From contig NZ_FNTV01000001.1 of assembly GCF_900105965.1 (NCBI RefSeq), positions 2,914,001-2,978,000 of the forward strand: DNA of 64,000 bases. Direction: 5' to 3'. Position 1 is the stretch's first letter. The number at the start of each line of letters is the position of its first letter. Under the pieces are notes generated by a model. That model saw only the letters and a list, made by a program, of their open reading frames with translations. It searched no databases and had not been told where the DNA came from. Positions 48,760 to 60,206 of the stretch are shown in pieces. This DNA is from Arthrobacter alpinus. GTDB taxonomy: Bacteria; Actinomycetota; Actinomycetes; Actinomycetales; Micrococcaceae. The translations under genes and the position numbers were made by a program.

Positions 48760-49248
48760 TCAGCCCTGCGCAGTGCCCGAAAGCGCAGCGTCGCCTAACC
48801 GCGGCCAAGGCGCATCCTCCATTGTTTCCACATCCTGGTTGAACTCCCGCAAGAGCACCATGAGCTGCTGCCGCTTTTTCTCGGGCCACGTGCCCACTAC
48901 TCCGCGGAGCCCTGCCTCGTAAGTTGCCCTTGTCTGGACCAAGGCCGCGAGCCCTTGTGTTGTGGGAGCTACGCGGCGGGCCACTTCGCCTGCCGCTCCC
49001 GGCACGTATTCCACATACCCCAAACGCAATAGTGCCCCCAGCTGGCGATGCACCGTGGAAGTGTCAAGGCGCAAGGCGTGCGAGAGTTCCTTGAGCGTCA
49101 TCGGATCCACCAGCTCAAGCCTGCTCAACAACAAATAGGCCGAGCGCTCGATCATGGGCGTATCCCGCGGGTGGGGGCGGAGCTGATACCGGGATAGAAG
49201 CATGAGTTCGTATTGCATCTGCTGTACCGAATCATTGGCGTCCGTCAT
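48760..49248 (-). CDS. MarR-family regulator, 162 aa
   Basis: ATG 49248. Winged helix MTLKELSHALRLDTSTVHRQL, LLRLGYVEYVPGAAGEVARRVAPT with the beta-wing arginines, and dimerisation helices at both ends. Divergent from the MFS exporter. Two inverted repeats in the shared promoter are its probable operators. Typical drug- or acid-responsive MarR exporter switch. Confidence 0.88.
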   Translation of the reverse strand: MTDANDSVQQMQYELMLLSRYQLRPHPRDTPMIERSAYLLLSRLELVDPMTLKELSHALRLDTSTVHRQLGALLRLGYVEYVPGAAGEVARRVAPTTQGLAALVQTRATYEAGLRGVVGTWPEKKRQQLMVLLREFNQDVETMEDAPWPRLGDAALSGTAQG

Positions 49249-49286
49249 GTGTCTCCCTGGGTATGGGCTGGCTTCCGTTCAAGTTT

Positions 49287-49317
49287 AGCAAGCGGTTGCT
49301 TCATGCAAGTTGCTTGC
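49287..49317. promoter_or_regulatory. two inverted repeats between marR and MFS genes
   Basis: AGCAA-GCGG-TTGCT at 49287-49300 and GCAAG-TTG-CTTGC at 49305-49317, with TTGCAC (49314-49319) and TATGAT (49335-49340) as a plus-strand promoter candidate with 15-bp spacing. Binding of MarR here would cover both promoters. Confidence 0.6.
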
Positions 49318-49383
49318 ACTGCACAAATGAGTTGTATGATGCATAAGCGCTTTGCGTGCCGAATTCCCTTATCCAGGAGCCCA

Positions 49384-52348
<2,965 letters not shown>

Positions 52349-52356
52349 TCCCTTCG

Positions 52357-52432
52357 CGCCGAAGCCGACAGACCCCTGTTGAGCTGGACGTTGTGCAGCG
52401 TCCAACTCAACAGGGGTCCGTCTGTCTCGGCG
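52357..52432. terminator. long inverted repeat between tgt and the transporter
   Basis: Nested stem: CGCCGA...GACAGA outside, then CCCCTGTTGAG (52373-52383) with CTCAACAGGGG (52406-52416), and TGGACG with CGTCCA; loop TTGTGCAG. Serves the convergent ends of tgt and the transporter gene. No T-tract. Confidence 0.75.
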
Positions 52433-52438
52433 AAACTG

Positions 52439-53152
52439 CTACGCCTTGTAAGAAGGTTCGTTGCGCTTGAACCAGCCGATCGCGACCGAGGTGACGGGGA
52501 TCAGCGCGTACTGCACACCCACCTTGTAGAGGAAGCCGACCACCACGTAGTTGGCGAACATGCCAAAGCCCACGATCCCGATCACTGGCGCGGCCACGGC
52601 GCAGAAAATGAGGGTGTCAAGGAATTCGCCGGCACCGCTGGAACCCATGAGCCGCACCCACAGCTTGCGCTCGCCGTGCCGCGCCTTCAGCCGCACCATG
52701 ATCAGGGAGTTGACTGTCTGGCCGGCCAAGAACGCCAAAAGGCTGGCCAGAACAATCTGCGGCACGGGGCCCAGGGCATCCTGCAGGGCCTGCTGCTTCG
52801 CCACGCCGTAGTCGTCGGTGAAGCCGGGCAACACGATGATGACCCAGTAGCAAAGTGACGCGAAGATGGACAGCGCAAACGTGGTGAGGATGGCCTTGCG
52901 GTTGACCTTGAAGCCGTAGATTTCGCTGATCACGTCGCCCAGGATGTAGGCGAAGGGGAACAGGAAGAAGCCGCCGTCGGTGATGATGGGGCCAAACTGC
53001 ACGCCCTTGGAGGCGCCAATGTTGGAGAGAATGACGATCACCGCCATGCACGCCAGCAGGATCCCAAAGTAAGGGCTTCCGACGGCGGCAAAGGTGGGGG
53101 CGGCACTGTCTTTAAGAGGGGTTGCCGAAGCATTGCTTTGCAGCGAGGACAT
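52439..53152 (-). CDS. yhhQ: queuosine-precursor transporter (YhhQ/VUT family), 237 aa
   Basis: ATG 53152. Six TM helices with YhhQ hallmarks: LACMAVIVILSNIGASKGV, FGPIITDGGFFLFPFAYILGDVISEIYGF (signature), LLAFLAGQTVNSLIMVRLK, GSSGAGEFLDTLIFCAVAA. YhhQ imports preQ0/preQ1 or queuine. Beside tgt, with no queuosine biosynthesis genes in the window, so the pair looks like a salvage unit. The 5' leader (about 70 nt) contains a GC-rich hairpin. Confidence 0.88.
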   Translation of the reverse strand: MSSLQSNASATPLKDSAAPTFAAVGSPYFGILLACMAVIVILSNIGASKGVQFGPIITDGGFFLFPFAYILGDVISEIYGFKVNRKAILTTFALSIFASLCYWVIIVLPGFTDDYGVAKQQALQDALGPVPQIVLASLLAFLAGQTVNSLIMVRLKARHGERKLWVRLMGSSGAGEFLDTLIFCAVAAPVIGIVGFGMFANYVVVGFLYKVGVQYALIPVTSVAIGWFKRNEPSYKA

Positions 53153-53229
53153 GATGAAGTCTCAAATTTCTTTTGTTTAAGTGGTTTGCTCATACCGGCG
53201 GCCCCCGGAGGAGATTGCTGGTCGGCTGT

Positions 53230-53235
53230 ATTATC
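53230..53235 (-). promoter_or_regulatory. candidate -10 box of the transporter gene
   Basis: GATAAT on the minus strand, about 80 bases before the ATG. The leader between them holds a CCGGGGGCCGCCGG-type hairpin but not a recognisable preQ1 riboswitch. Confidence 0.35.
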
Positions 53236-53366
53236 ACTGGACCCGTCTGCACCCAGGTCACCCTCAATTCTGCCATGAGCTGCACTTTCTGCCCACAGGG
53301 GTGCCATAAGGGTTACGCTGAATTGGAACGCCGAATGCCACAGCAAGGACGCGAGGAGTTACACAC

Positions 53367-54269
53367 ATGAAGTACTGGTGGGTCAGCCACGGACGCAATT
53401 ACGAGTCAGCAATCGACGATGGAATCCTCTGGAGTTGTCCGGATCCTGAGGGTGAGGCCGAGGCGGAACGTAAAATCATCAAGGAGCTCCGCAAGGGCGA
53501 TGTGGTGTTCAACTACTTTGGCCCCTACGTGCGAGCCGTCAGCGTGGTCGCTGAAAAGTGGCAAGACGCCCCGCGTCCCGAAGGCTTTGAAAAGCAGCTA
53601 GGGGAACCAGACAATGGCTGGTTGGTGCGTACCCATCCTCTGGCCCAAAACCTGCAGCTGCACCGCCAACGAGCAGCGGACATCACGGCAGAGGGTGGCC
53701 CCGGGCCGTTCAACGCCGCCGGAAAACCCATGCAGCGCTACATTTCAGCTCTCTCTGCCGAAGAGGGACAGGAACTGCTGGCAGAGGCCGGCGTGACAGC
53801 TCCGCAATCCTCGGCCACGAGCCTTCGCGGCTTGCCCGGCAGCGTGTGGGGAGCCGATGAACCTGATGAAAAAACCTTAACAACCATTCGTCTGGAACAG
53901 GCCTATCTGCGCAAGAACTTGCTGCGGGGACGCTTGACTGCACCGTGCGCACTTTGCGGGGAACTGTACCCCGCCCGGTTGCTGATTGCCGGTCACATTA
54001 AGCCGCGTCCCGAATGCACCGACGACGAGCGCATGGACTACGAATCCAACGCCATGCTCACCTGCGCACTGGGCTGCGACGCACTCTACGAGTGGGGGTA
54101 CATCGTAGTGGGCCCCTCCGGCCAGATTCAGGCCGGCCAGCCAGCCGAAACTCCGCGCATCGAGGCCGCCGCGGAAGCCTTGATAGGCGGCAACTGCACT
54201 GCCTTCGATGAGCACACCGCCAAGGCCTTCGCCGAAAACAAGCGGCGGATGCTCGAGCCACAGCCCTAA
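53367..54269 (+). CDS. EVE-like (PUA-fold) domain fused to HNH nuclease, candidate modification-dependent restriction enzyme, 300 aa
   Basis: ATG 53367, GAGGAG upstream. Residues 1-90 look like an EVE/PUA module (MKYWWVSHGRNYESAIDDG, IIKELRKGDVVFNYFGPYVRAVSVV). Residues 180-250 are an HNH_2-type nuclease: C194-x2-C197, IAGHIKPRP with His210, Asn228 in ESNAMLTC, then CALGCDALYEWGYIVV. The second HNH His is replaced by Cys (C237), so the final zinc/catalytic set is C194, C197, C233, C237. EVE domains read modified bases; an attached HNH suggests restriction of modified (phage) DNA. Monocistronic. Confidence 0.7.
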   Translation: MKYWWVSHGRNYESAIDDGILWSCPDPEGEAEAERKIIKELRKGDVVFNYFGPYVRAVSVVAEKWQDAPRPEGFEKQLGEPDNGWLVRTHPLAQNLQLHRQRAADITAEGGPGPFNAAGKPMQRYISALSAEEGQELLAEAGVTAPQSSATSLRGLPGSVWGADEPDEKTLTTIRLEQAYLRKNLLRGRLTAPCALCGELYPARLLIAGHIKPRPECTDDERMDYESNAMLTCALGCDALYEWGYIVVGPSGQIQAGQPAETPRIEAAAEALIGGNCTAFDEHTAKAFAENKRRMLEPQP

Positions 54270-54316
54270 CCCGGGCCCGTGCAGCCTGCCCGAGCGCGGG
54301 CAGGCCGCCTCTGCCG

Positions 54317-55043
54317 TCACCTAAGGGAGGCCACAGGTTCCTGCAATTCGGTGACCCACTGCTCCGGGTCCTCGCTCATGCCGTAGTCAAGATACAGCTC
54401 CCGGTTCAGCCCCAGGGAGGTGAACCCGTTTGAGGCGATCCAACGGGCCAGAGCCTGCACAGACGGCATGACATTGTCCATTGTCCCGCGGTGGATCAGC
54501 GTTGCGGCCTGCTTCACCGCAGGCAGCGTGACGACGTCGAACTCCCCGCCCCGAACGGAATCGGGGATGGGGCAGCCGGCGTGCACGCGGACGCGACCGC
54601 CGTCGAGCGCTTCGTAGTAGGCAACCCCGGGACCCGCGGGTGACATTCCGGCAGCCGCCAGCGCCGTGTACAACTGCTTGTACAGCGGCTGAATGACGGG
54701 GCTGATGGACTCCGGTTCGAAGCTTGCCGCCTCGGCGGAAAGTTCCGCGAGCCGGAGCGCCGGCAGGGACTTGATGATGACTTCATATTCAGGCATGACG
54801 CCCTCACTTTCAATGACGCGGAGCCTCGCCTCCACTGATGCCAGCCTGGCGGCGTCAGCGGCAAGCTGATCCTCCAGCTCCTCGCGGCGCAGCCGCAACA
54901 TGCCGCGCAAGTGCCGTGGCTTCGTAGAGCCTGTAGCCGGTGGAATCGACGTGGTCAGGGGACAACAGCCCGATGGCGTCATAGTGGTGCAACATGCGCA
55001 CCGACACCCGTCCGACTCTGGCGAAATCTCCTATGTAAAACAT
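54317..55043 (-). pseudogene. broken MerR-family regulator with GyrI-like effector domain
   Basis: N-terminal HTH (MFYIGDFARVGRVSVRMLHH, then GYRLYEATALAR) reads from ATG 55043 and shifts frame near 54910 into HLRGMLRLRREELEDQ and a GyrI-like domain (EYEVIIKSLPALRLAELSA, GCPIPDSVRGGEFDV). The helix that should join them, about 25-28 residues of the MerR effector arm, is absent, so a deletion of a non-multiple of three combined two frames. Both halves are otherwise well kept, hence a recent loss. No intact copy is in the window. Confidence 0.85.
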
Positions 55044-55054
55044 GACATCTTCAG

Positions 55055-55085
55055 GTTTACGCCCCTCACACTGTGTCAGGGTCAA
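55055..55085 (-). promoter_or_regulatory. intact MerR-type promoter of the broken regulator
   Basis: On the minus strand: -35 TTGACC, a 19-bp spacer, -10 GTAAAC. The spacer holds the dyad CCCTGACAC-A-GTGTGAGGG, the usual MerR operator inside a long spacer. Confidence 0.65.
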
Positions 55086-55232
55086 CACCCTAGTTCTCAA
55101 ACATGATAATTTCAGCCGCCCGGCTCCAAATACCCATGCCATGACCGACTTGTCTCGGAAAATATTTTCTGACCATGCCCACCCTCAGCATATGCACAGC
55201 GCTCCCCCGGAACCTTGATATTTGAGATTCTT

Positions 55233-55275
55233 GCAATTTCGATTGCTTTTTCAACATTCCTGCAATCATAATTGC
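55233..55275. promoter_or_regulatory. two identical GCAAT-N4-ATTGC operators before the RpiR gene
   Basis: GCAAT-TTCG-ATTGC at 55233-55246 and GCAAT-CATA-ATTGC at 55262-55275, centre spacing 29 bases, just before GTG 55279. Probable autoregulatory sites of the RpiR protein, also controlling the downstream genes. Confidence 0.7.
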
Positions 55276-55278
55276 AGA

Positions 55279-56187
55279 GTGACCCAACTAACACCCCCTG
55301 CCAAGGCAACCGCAGCTGGTACCCCGTCTCGCATGGACCCCTCCGGCCCCGGCATCGATTGGCTCGATGACATCATGGCCGGCCAGAACCTGCCGAAGGC
55401 CCAGGACCGTGTGGCCGAGGTGATCATTCGCAACCCACAGCTCGCCTCATACGCGGAAATCGCTGAGATCGCGGCCCTCGCCGAGGTCAACAACTCATCA
55501 GTGGTGCGGGCGGCACAATCCCTGGGATTTCAGGGATGGCCGGACCTGCAGCGTGAATTGCGCTCACGCTACCTCGTGAAGATCTCCACGGAAGACACGC
55601 TGGTACAGCACGGGGAGCACAGCAGCCCGCTGCGCGCAGCACTGACACGTGACATGGAAAACCTGCGTCTCACCCTTGAAGCCAACGCACCCGAGGAAGT
55701 GGAAGCGGCCATCGCCACCTTGGCCGCGGCGAAGTCCATCCTGGTCCTGGGCCACGGATCCTATGCCGCCCCGGCCGGCGTCATGGCGCACCTTGGCGCC
55801 ACCATGGGCTACCCCATCACCTTGGAAAGCAGGGGTGGCGTTCACCTCGTCACGAGCACCAACACGCTGGGCCCCGGCGATGTTCTGGTGGTCATCAACA
55901 TTTGGCGCTCAATCGGCCAGATGATCGCCGCAGCAGAGGCCGCACACCAGGCCGGCGCCACCATCATCGCCATCAGCGACATGCGCCGCGGCCGCCTGGC
56001 CACCATCGCCGAACACCTCTTGGTTGTCCCGTCCGAAGGGATCGCCTTCTTCCAATCCGTCACCGCCACCACCAGCGTCGTCTACGGCCTGCTGGCCGGC
56101 ATGCAGGCCGCCCACCCGGAGCGCAGCCGCGAAACCATCCGCCGCTCGCAACAACTCTGGAAAGACCTCGACATCCACCTCGATTAG
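55279..56187 (+). CDS. MurR/RpiR-family regulator, 302 aa
   Basis: GTG 55279; the longer frame would cross the operators. N-terminal RpiR HTH (YAEIAEIAALAEVNNSSVVRAAQSLGFQG) and C-terminal SIS domain (ILVLGHGSYAAPAGVMAHLGATMG, VLVVINIWRSIGQMIAAAEAAH) that binds a phosphosugar or acyl ligand in relatives. First gene of the RpiR-M20-DUF3100 unit. Alternative TTG starts exist. Confidence 0.85.
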   Translation: MTQLTPPAKATAAGTPSRMDPSGPGIDWLDDIMAGQNLPKAQDRVAEVIIRNPQLASYAEIAEIAALAEVNNSSVVRAAQSLGFQGWPDLQRELRSRYLVKISTEDTLVQHGEHSSPLRAALTRDMENLRLTLEANAPEEVEAAIATLAAAKSILVLGHGSYAAPAGVMAHLGATMGYPITLESRGGVHLVTSTNTLGPGDVLVVINIWRSIGQMIAAAEAAHQAGATIIAISDMRRGRLATIAEHLLVVPSEGIAFFQSVTATTSVVYGLLAGMQAAHPERSRETIRRSQQLWKDLDIHLD

Positions 56188-56228
56188 CACCAACATTTTT
56201 CACCGCACTCTTTTCAAGGAATCCCACC

Positions 56229-57434
56229 ATGAGCCCCACCAATACCACCCCAGCGGCAGCCGCCCTTCATACGGAACTCGCGTCCGGCGTCGAACTGTGG
56301 CGTGAAAAGGTCCACGCCCTGGCCCGCGACATTCATGCCAACCCGGAACTCTCCTTCGAGGAGGTCCGCGCCTCCGCCGCCATTGTTGAGCTGCTGCGCG
56401 AGGGCGGCTTCGAGGTCGAGACAGGCACCTCTGGACTGCCGACGGCGTTCACCGCCACCGTGGGCAGCGGCGAACTCACCGTTGCCCTGTGCATTGAGTA
56501 CGACGCCCTCCCGAAGATTGGCCATGCCTGCGGACATAACTTGATCGCCGGAGCCTCGGTTGCCGCCGCGCTGGCCCTGGCGCCGCACGCCGACGCGCTA
56601 GGCATCACGCTCAAGGCCATCGGCACGCCCGCCGAAGAACACGGCGGCGGCAAGGCGATCATGCTGGAGGCTGGCGCGTTCGACGGCGTGGGGCTGGCTT
56701 TGATGGTCCACCCGGTTCAGGACGGCATCACCTACAACCCTGCCGGAACCAGCGCCCAGGCCGTGGGTCGGTATCGGGCCACCTTCACGGGCAAGGCAGC
56801 TCACGCGGCCGCCGCACCGCACCTGGGCGTCAACGCGGCGGACGCCGCCGTGCTGAGCCAGGTGGCCGTGGGCCTGCTGCGCCAGCAGATTCCGGGCGAC
56901 CATCGCATTGCCATGTACGTGGCGGAGGCCGGGCACGTCACCAACATCATCCCCGAACTTGCCGTGGTTGAATTCGAATGCCGCGCCTTCACCTTGCCGG
57001 AATACGAGTCCCTGCTCATCCGTGTCCGCCGCTGCTTCGAAGGCGCAGCCCTGGCCACCGGCACGGAGCTCACCATTGAATCCACCGAGCCCCTGTATGA
57101 ACCGCTAAGTCAGGACGATGACCTGGCCGCACACTGGACCGCAGCCATGGACTTCTTTGGCAAGGACACCTCCCCCGCCGCCGGGCTGGGCGGCGGCTCC
57201 ACCGACATGGGCAATGTCTCCCAGGTCATCCCGAGCCTGCACCCGTGGCTCAGCATCCCAGGCGCGGACGTCCCCATCCACTCGCACGCATTTGCGGCAC
57301 TCGCCGATACCCCGGAGGCCTACACGGTCATGTTTGAGGCCGCCACAGCCTTGGCCTGGACCACGGCCGACGCCGCCAGCAACCCGCAACAACGCCAGCG
57401 CTTCATCGCAGCTGCCTACACCCGACAAGACTGA
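56229..57434 (+). CDS. M20D-family amidohydrolase (AbgB/aminoacylase-like), 401 aa
   Basis: ATG 56229 with AAGGAA upstream; the longer frame is a shadow of the RpiR gene. M20D features: IHANPELSFEE, EYDALPKIGHACGHN (metal-binding Asp/His), AIGTPAEEHGGGK (Glu pair), the Tyr-rich dimer domain (GKAAHAAAAPHLGVNAADA) and GGGSTDMGNVSQVIPSLHPW (His). Most like the AbgB/amidohydrolase group, which cleaves N-acyl or p-aminobenzoyl amino acids. Substrate presumably imported by the next gene product. Confidence 0.88.
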   Translation: MSPTNTTPAAAALHTELASGVELWREKVHALARDIHANPELSFEEVRASAAIVELLREGGFEVETGTSGLPTAFTATVGSGELTVALCIEYDALPKIGHACGHNLIAGASVAAALALAPHADALGITLKAIGTPAEEHGGGKAIMLEAGAFDGVGLALMVHPVQDGITYNPAGTSAQAVGRYRATFTGKAAHAAAAPHLGVNAADAAVLSQVAVGLLRQQIPGDHRIAMYVAEAGHVTNIIPELAVVEFECRAFTLPEYESLLIRVRRCFEGAALATGTELTIESTEPLYEPLSQDDDLAAHWTAAMDFFGKDTSPAAGLGGGSTDMGNVSQVIPSLHPWLSIPGADVPIHSHAFAALADTPEAYTVMFEAATALAWTTADAASNPQQRQRFIAAAYTRQD

Positions 57435-57446
57435 GGTACACACACC

Positions 57447-58790
57447 ATGAGCACTCGAATCGCCCCTGCCAAAGCGGGCCTCAAGCACACCCTGCCCATA
57501 GCCGCACTGGCGATTGTCATCGCCGTGGCCGTGCAGTTCATCGGATCCACCAAGATCAACGTTGGCATTGGCTCGATTGTCATCTTCCCCATGGTGTGGG
57601 GCCTGATCGTGGGCCTGCTGATCTCCATTCAAAAATTCAAGCCGCTGGGCCTTGACCTGCAGAAGGTGGCCTCGGCGCTGGTGGGCGTTGCCGTCATGCT
57701 GCTGGTGGCGCGCCTGGCCTTCAATATTGGCCCCAGCCTTCCCGTACTGGTCAAGGCCGGCCCCGCCCTGTTGCTGCAGGAGGTCGGCCACCTGCTGGGT
57801 ACCGTCTTCCTTGCACTGCCGCTCGCAGTACTGCTGCGCATGGGCAAGGCAACTGTCGGCGCCACGTTTTCCCTTGACCGCGAGCCATCATTCGCCATGG
57901 TCTCGGAAAAGTACGGAGCCGATTCCGACCAGTACCGCGGCGTCCTTGCCATGTACGTTTTCGGCACGCTCTTTGGCGCCGTTTTCATCACCCTTCTGAC
58001 CTCCCTGGTGGCCAATTGGGGCATCTTCAACCCGCTGGCTCTGGCCATGGGTTCGGGCGTGGGCTCCGGTTCCATGATGGCCGCCTCCGCAGCCAGCATC
58101 ATCGAGGCCTACCCGGGCGATGAGCAGGCCATCCTTGGCATGGCAGCCGTCTCCAACCTGATCACCACCATCCTTGGTGTCTATGTCGGCATCTATGTTT
58201 CGCTCCCCCTTGCCGACAAGTTCTACAAGCTGCTCACCCGAAAGGGCCGCGCCGAGGCTGCCGCCGTTGCCGCCACCCCCGTTTCTGCAACCGCACCCGC
58301 GGACGACGACGTCAACCGCGACTTCCGCGAAAAGGTGGCCCAGTCCTCGGCCGAGGTCAAGCTGCCACTGTGGCTCTCGCTGAGTGTGTTGAGCATTCTG
58401 GGCTTGGCCACGGCGTCAGTGGCCGCCAAGGGATTGCACTGGAACGTCTTTGGCGGCTACGCCGTGCTCATGGCGCTGGTGCTTCTTGGCCTGTTCCTTG
58501 GGAAGGTGTCCCGCAAGATCTCCGCGATCATCTGGATCACCACCATCGGCGCCTACATTTCCAGCCCGTGGTTCTTCGCCGCGCATTGGCTGACCACGCT
58601 GGTCTCGGCCGTCGACTTCCTCTCCATCGCCACAGTCATGCTGACCTTGGCGGGCCTCTCGCTGGGTAAGGACGTGCCGCTGCTGAAGAACATTGGCTGG
58701 AAAATCATCCCTGTGGGCCTGGTGGCCATCACCGCATCGTTCATGCTTTCGGTGGTCATTGCCGAATTCGCACTCGGATATTGGTCTTAA
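57447..58790 (+). CDS. DUF3100 multi-pass membrane protein, putative transporter, 447 aa
   Basis: ATG 57447, 13 bases after the M20 gene. Ten to twelve TM helices: IAALAIVIAVAVQFIGSTKI, IVIFPMVWGLIVGLLIS, MALVLLGLFLGKVSRKI and others, with a soluble Ala/Pro/Asp-rich loop (residues about 255-300). This layout is the DUF3100 family, repeatedly found next to M20D amidohydrolases. Probably imports the substrate the amidohydrolase hydrolyses; direction and ligand are inferred. Confidence 0.82.
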   Translation: MSTRIAPAKAGLKHTLPIAALAIVIAVAVQFIGSTKINVGIGSIVIFPMVWGLIVGLLISIQKFKPLGLDLQKVASALVGVAVMLLVARLAFNIGPSLPVLVKAGPALLLQEVGHLLGTVFLALPLAVLLRMGKATVGATFSLDREPSFAMVSEKYGADSDQYRGVLAMYVFGTLFGAVFITLLTSLVANWGIFNPLALAMGSGVGSGSMMAASAASIIEAYPGDEQAILGMAAVSNLITTILGVYVGIYVSLPLADKFYKLLTRKGRAEAAAVAATPVSATAPADDDVNRDFREKVAQSSAEVKLPLWLSLSVLSILGLATASVAAKGLHWNVFGGYAVLMALVLLGLFLGKVSRKISAIIWITTIGAYISSPWFFAAHWLTTLVSAVDFLSIATVMLTLAGLSLGKDVPLLKNIGWKIIPVGLVAITASFMLSVVIAEFALGYWS

Positions 58791-58806
58791 CCGCTAGCAT
58801 CGAGGC

Positions 58807-59985
58807 ATGACCACTTGGGAGCAGGACGTCCTAGGGCCCGATTTTGAAAAGCTCACCCTTGAGCTGTCCTCCGGGTCCCCCGCAACGCTTGTCCGCTACG
58901 TTGGCAACGTGCCGCAATGGGCGCCGTCGTCCTTGAGCGGGGCGGATGTCCTGTACGTCCACGGCTGGTCGGACTACTTCTTCCAGCACGAACTCGCGGA
59001 GTTTTGGCACCGCGCCGGCGCCAACTTCTATGCGCTGGATTTGCACAATTACGGTCGCAGCCTGCGCCCGGGCCAGATCCCGGGCCAGGTTTCCTCCCTC
59101 ACCGAGTACGACGCCGACATCGCGGCCGCACTCGTTGCCATGGGACGCAGCAAGGTCCCCGAGCAGATCATGCCGTTTTCGGAACCGGAAGAGGCCACGG
59201 ATCCGCGTTCCTTTGAAATAGCGTTTTTGGAGGAGGCTCGGCACCGCCTCAGCGCCGCTTTTGACGCATTGGCGGGACGGGAACGTCCAGAGAGCCACCC
59301 GGAGCGCCCACACGAACGGCCCTTGATTTTGCTGGGCCATTCCACCGGCGGGCTCACCCTAAGCCTGTGGGCCGCGCGTCACCCGGGTGCGGCAGCCGCC
59401 GTGGTTCTTAACAGCCCCTGGCTGGAGTTTCAGGCCAGCGAGGTGGGCCGGGCCATGGTTGCCCCGCTCATCCAGGCGCGGACGCGGTTCAAGCCGTTGG
59501 CGCCGCTGCCGCCCCTCGATCCCGGCTTTTACACGCGGGCCGTGTCCAAGAAGTACGACGGCGAGTGGGAGTACGAATCGCAGTGGCGCCCCGACCGAGG
59601 CTTCCCCGTGACGCCTTCGTTCCTTAACGCGGTGTTCCAGGGACAGGCGCAGGTGGCCCGCGGCTTGGGGGTGCAGGTGCCGGTGCTCGTCATGCTTTCG
59701 GACAAGAGCTACCTGCAGCCCAAATGGTCCTCCACAGCGTTGGCCGCCGACGTTGTGCTCAATGTGGACGCGGTGGCCAAGCGCGCCTTGGACTTGGGCA
59801 CCCACATAACCCTGCACAAGATTCCGGGAGCCTTCCACGACGTATTCCTCTCACCGGCCCAGACACGGGTGCAGGCTTACGCCGGGATGGGCCGGTGGGT
59901 GGAAGCCGTCCTTGACACAGCCGCCCAACGCCGCTGGACGGAACGCGTGGTGCAGGCGGAGCAGTCTCAGCCCACGCGCGGATGA
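58807..59985 (+). CDS. alpha/beta hydrolase, serine-lipase type, 392 aa
   Basis: ATG 58807. DVLYVHGWSDYFFQHELAEFW (oxyanion His-Gly), LDLHNYGRSLRPGQ, nucleophile elbow LILLGHSTGGLTLSLW with the Ser, PVLVMLSDKSY (acid), GAFHDVFLS (His). No signal peptide, so cytoplasmic. Typical of monoacylglycerol-lipase-like hydrolases in Arthrobacter-type genomes. Substrate unknown. 16 bases after the DUF3100 gene, possibly same operon. Confidence 0.85.
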   Translation: MTTWEQDVLGPDFEKLTLELSSGSPATLVRYVGNVPQWAPSSLSGADVLYVHGWSDYFFQHELAEFWHRAGANFYALDLHNYGRSLRPGQIPGQVSSLTEYDADIAAALVAMGRSKVPEQIMPFSEPEEATDPRSFEIAFLEEARHRLSAAFDALAGRERPESHPERPHERPLILLGHSTGGLTLSLWAARHPGAAAAVVLNSPWLEFQASEVGRAMVAPLIQARTRFKPLAPLPPLDPGFYTRAVSKKYDGEWEYESQWRPDRGFPVTPSFLNAVFQGQAQVARGLGVQVPVLVMLSDKSYLQPKWSSTALAADVVLNVDAVAKRALDLGTHITLHKIPGAFHDVFLSPAQTRVQAYAGMGRWVEAVLDTAAQRRWTERVVQAEQSQPTRG

Positions 59986-60206
59986 GTCGCCATTGCCCCC
60001 TGATGTGACACTGCAAAGCTGTCCGAATGGCTAGAAATCGGTGAAGTACTAGGCCCCGCTAGGCATGGCCGTTAGTGTCAATAACAGCTGGACAATCCCT
60101 TCCGCTGGGATTGTCGGCGCTTGGGGGCTTGCGGATTCCTGGGAGGGTCTGTGACACAACCGAGCAAGGATACTAACTCCATCGGTTCAAAGACAAGGTC
60201 TCAGTC
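59986..60206. other. intergenic leader of the TasA-like gene
   Basis: 221 bases, no gene. A perfect 9-bp hairpin GACAATCCC-TTCCGCT-GGGATTGTC lies at 60091-60115 without a T-tract. No riboswitch recognised (the c-di-GMP class was considered). Confidence 0.4.

Noticed and set aside
53153..53260. preQ1 riboswitch in the leader of the queuosine-precursor transporter
   Set aside because: The leader has a GC-rich hairpin and an A-rich tail, but not the class I loop/tail signature; class II and III also do not fit.
59986..60206. c-di-GMP riboswitch before the TasA-like gene
   Set aside because: Only one simple 9-bp hairpin is visible; the conserved GEMM bases are absent.
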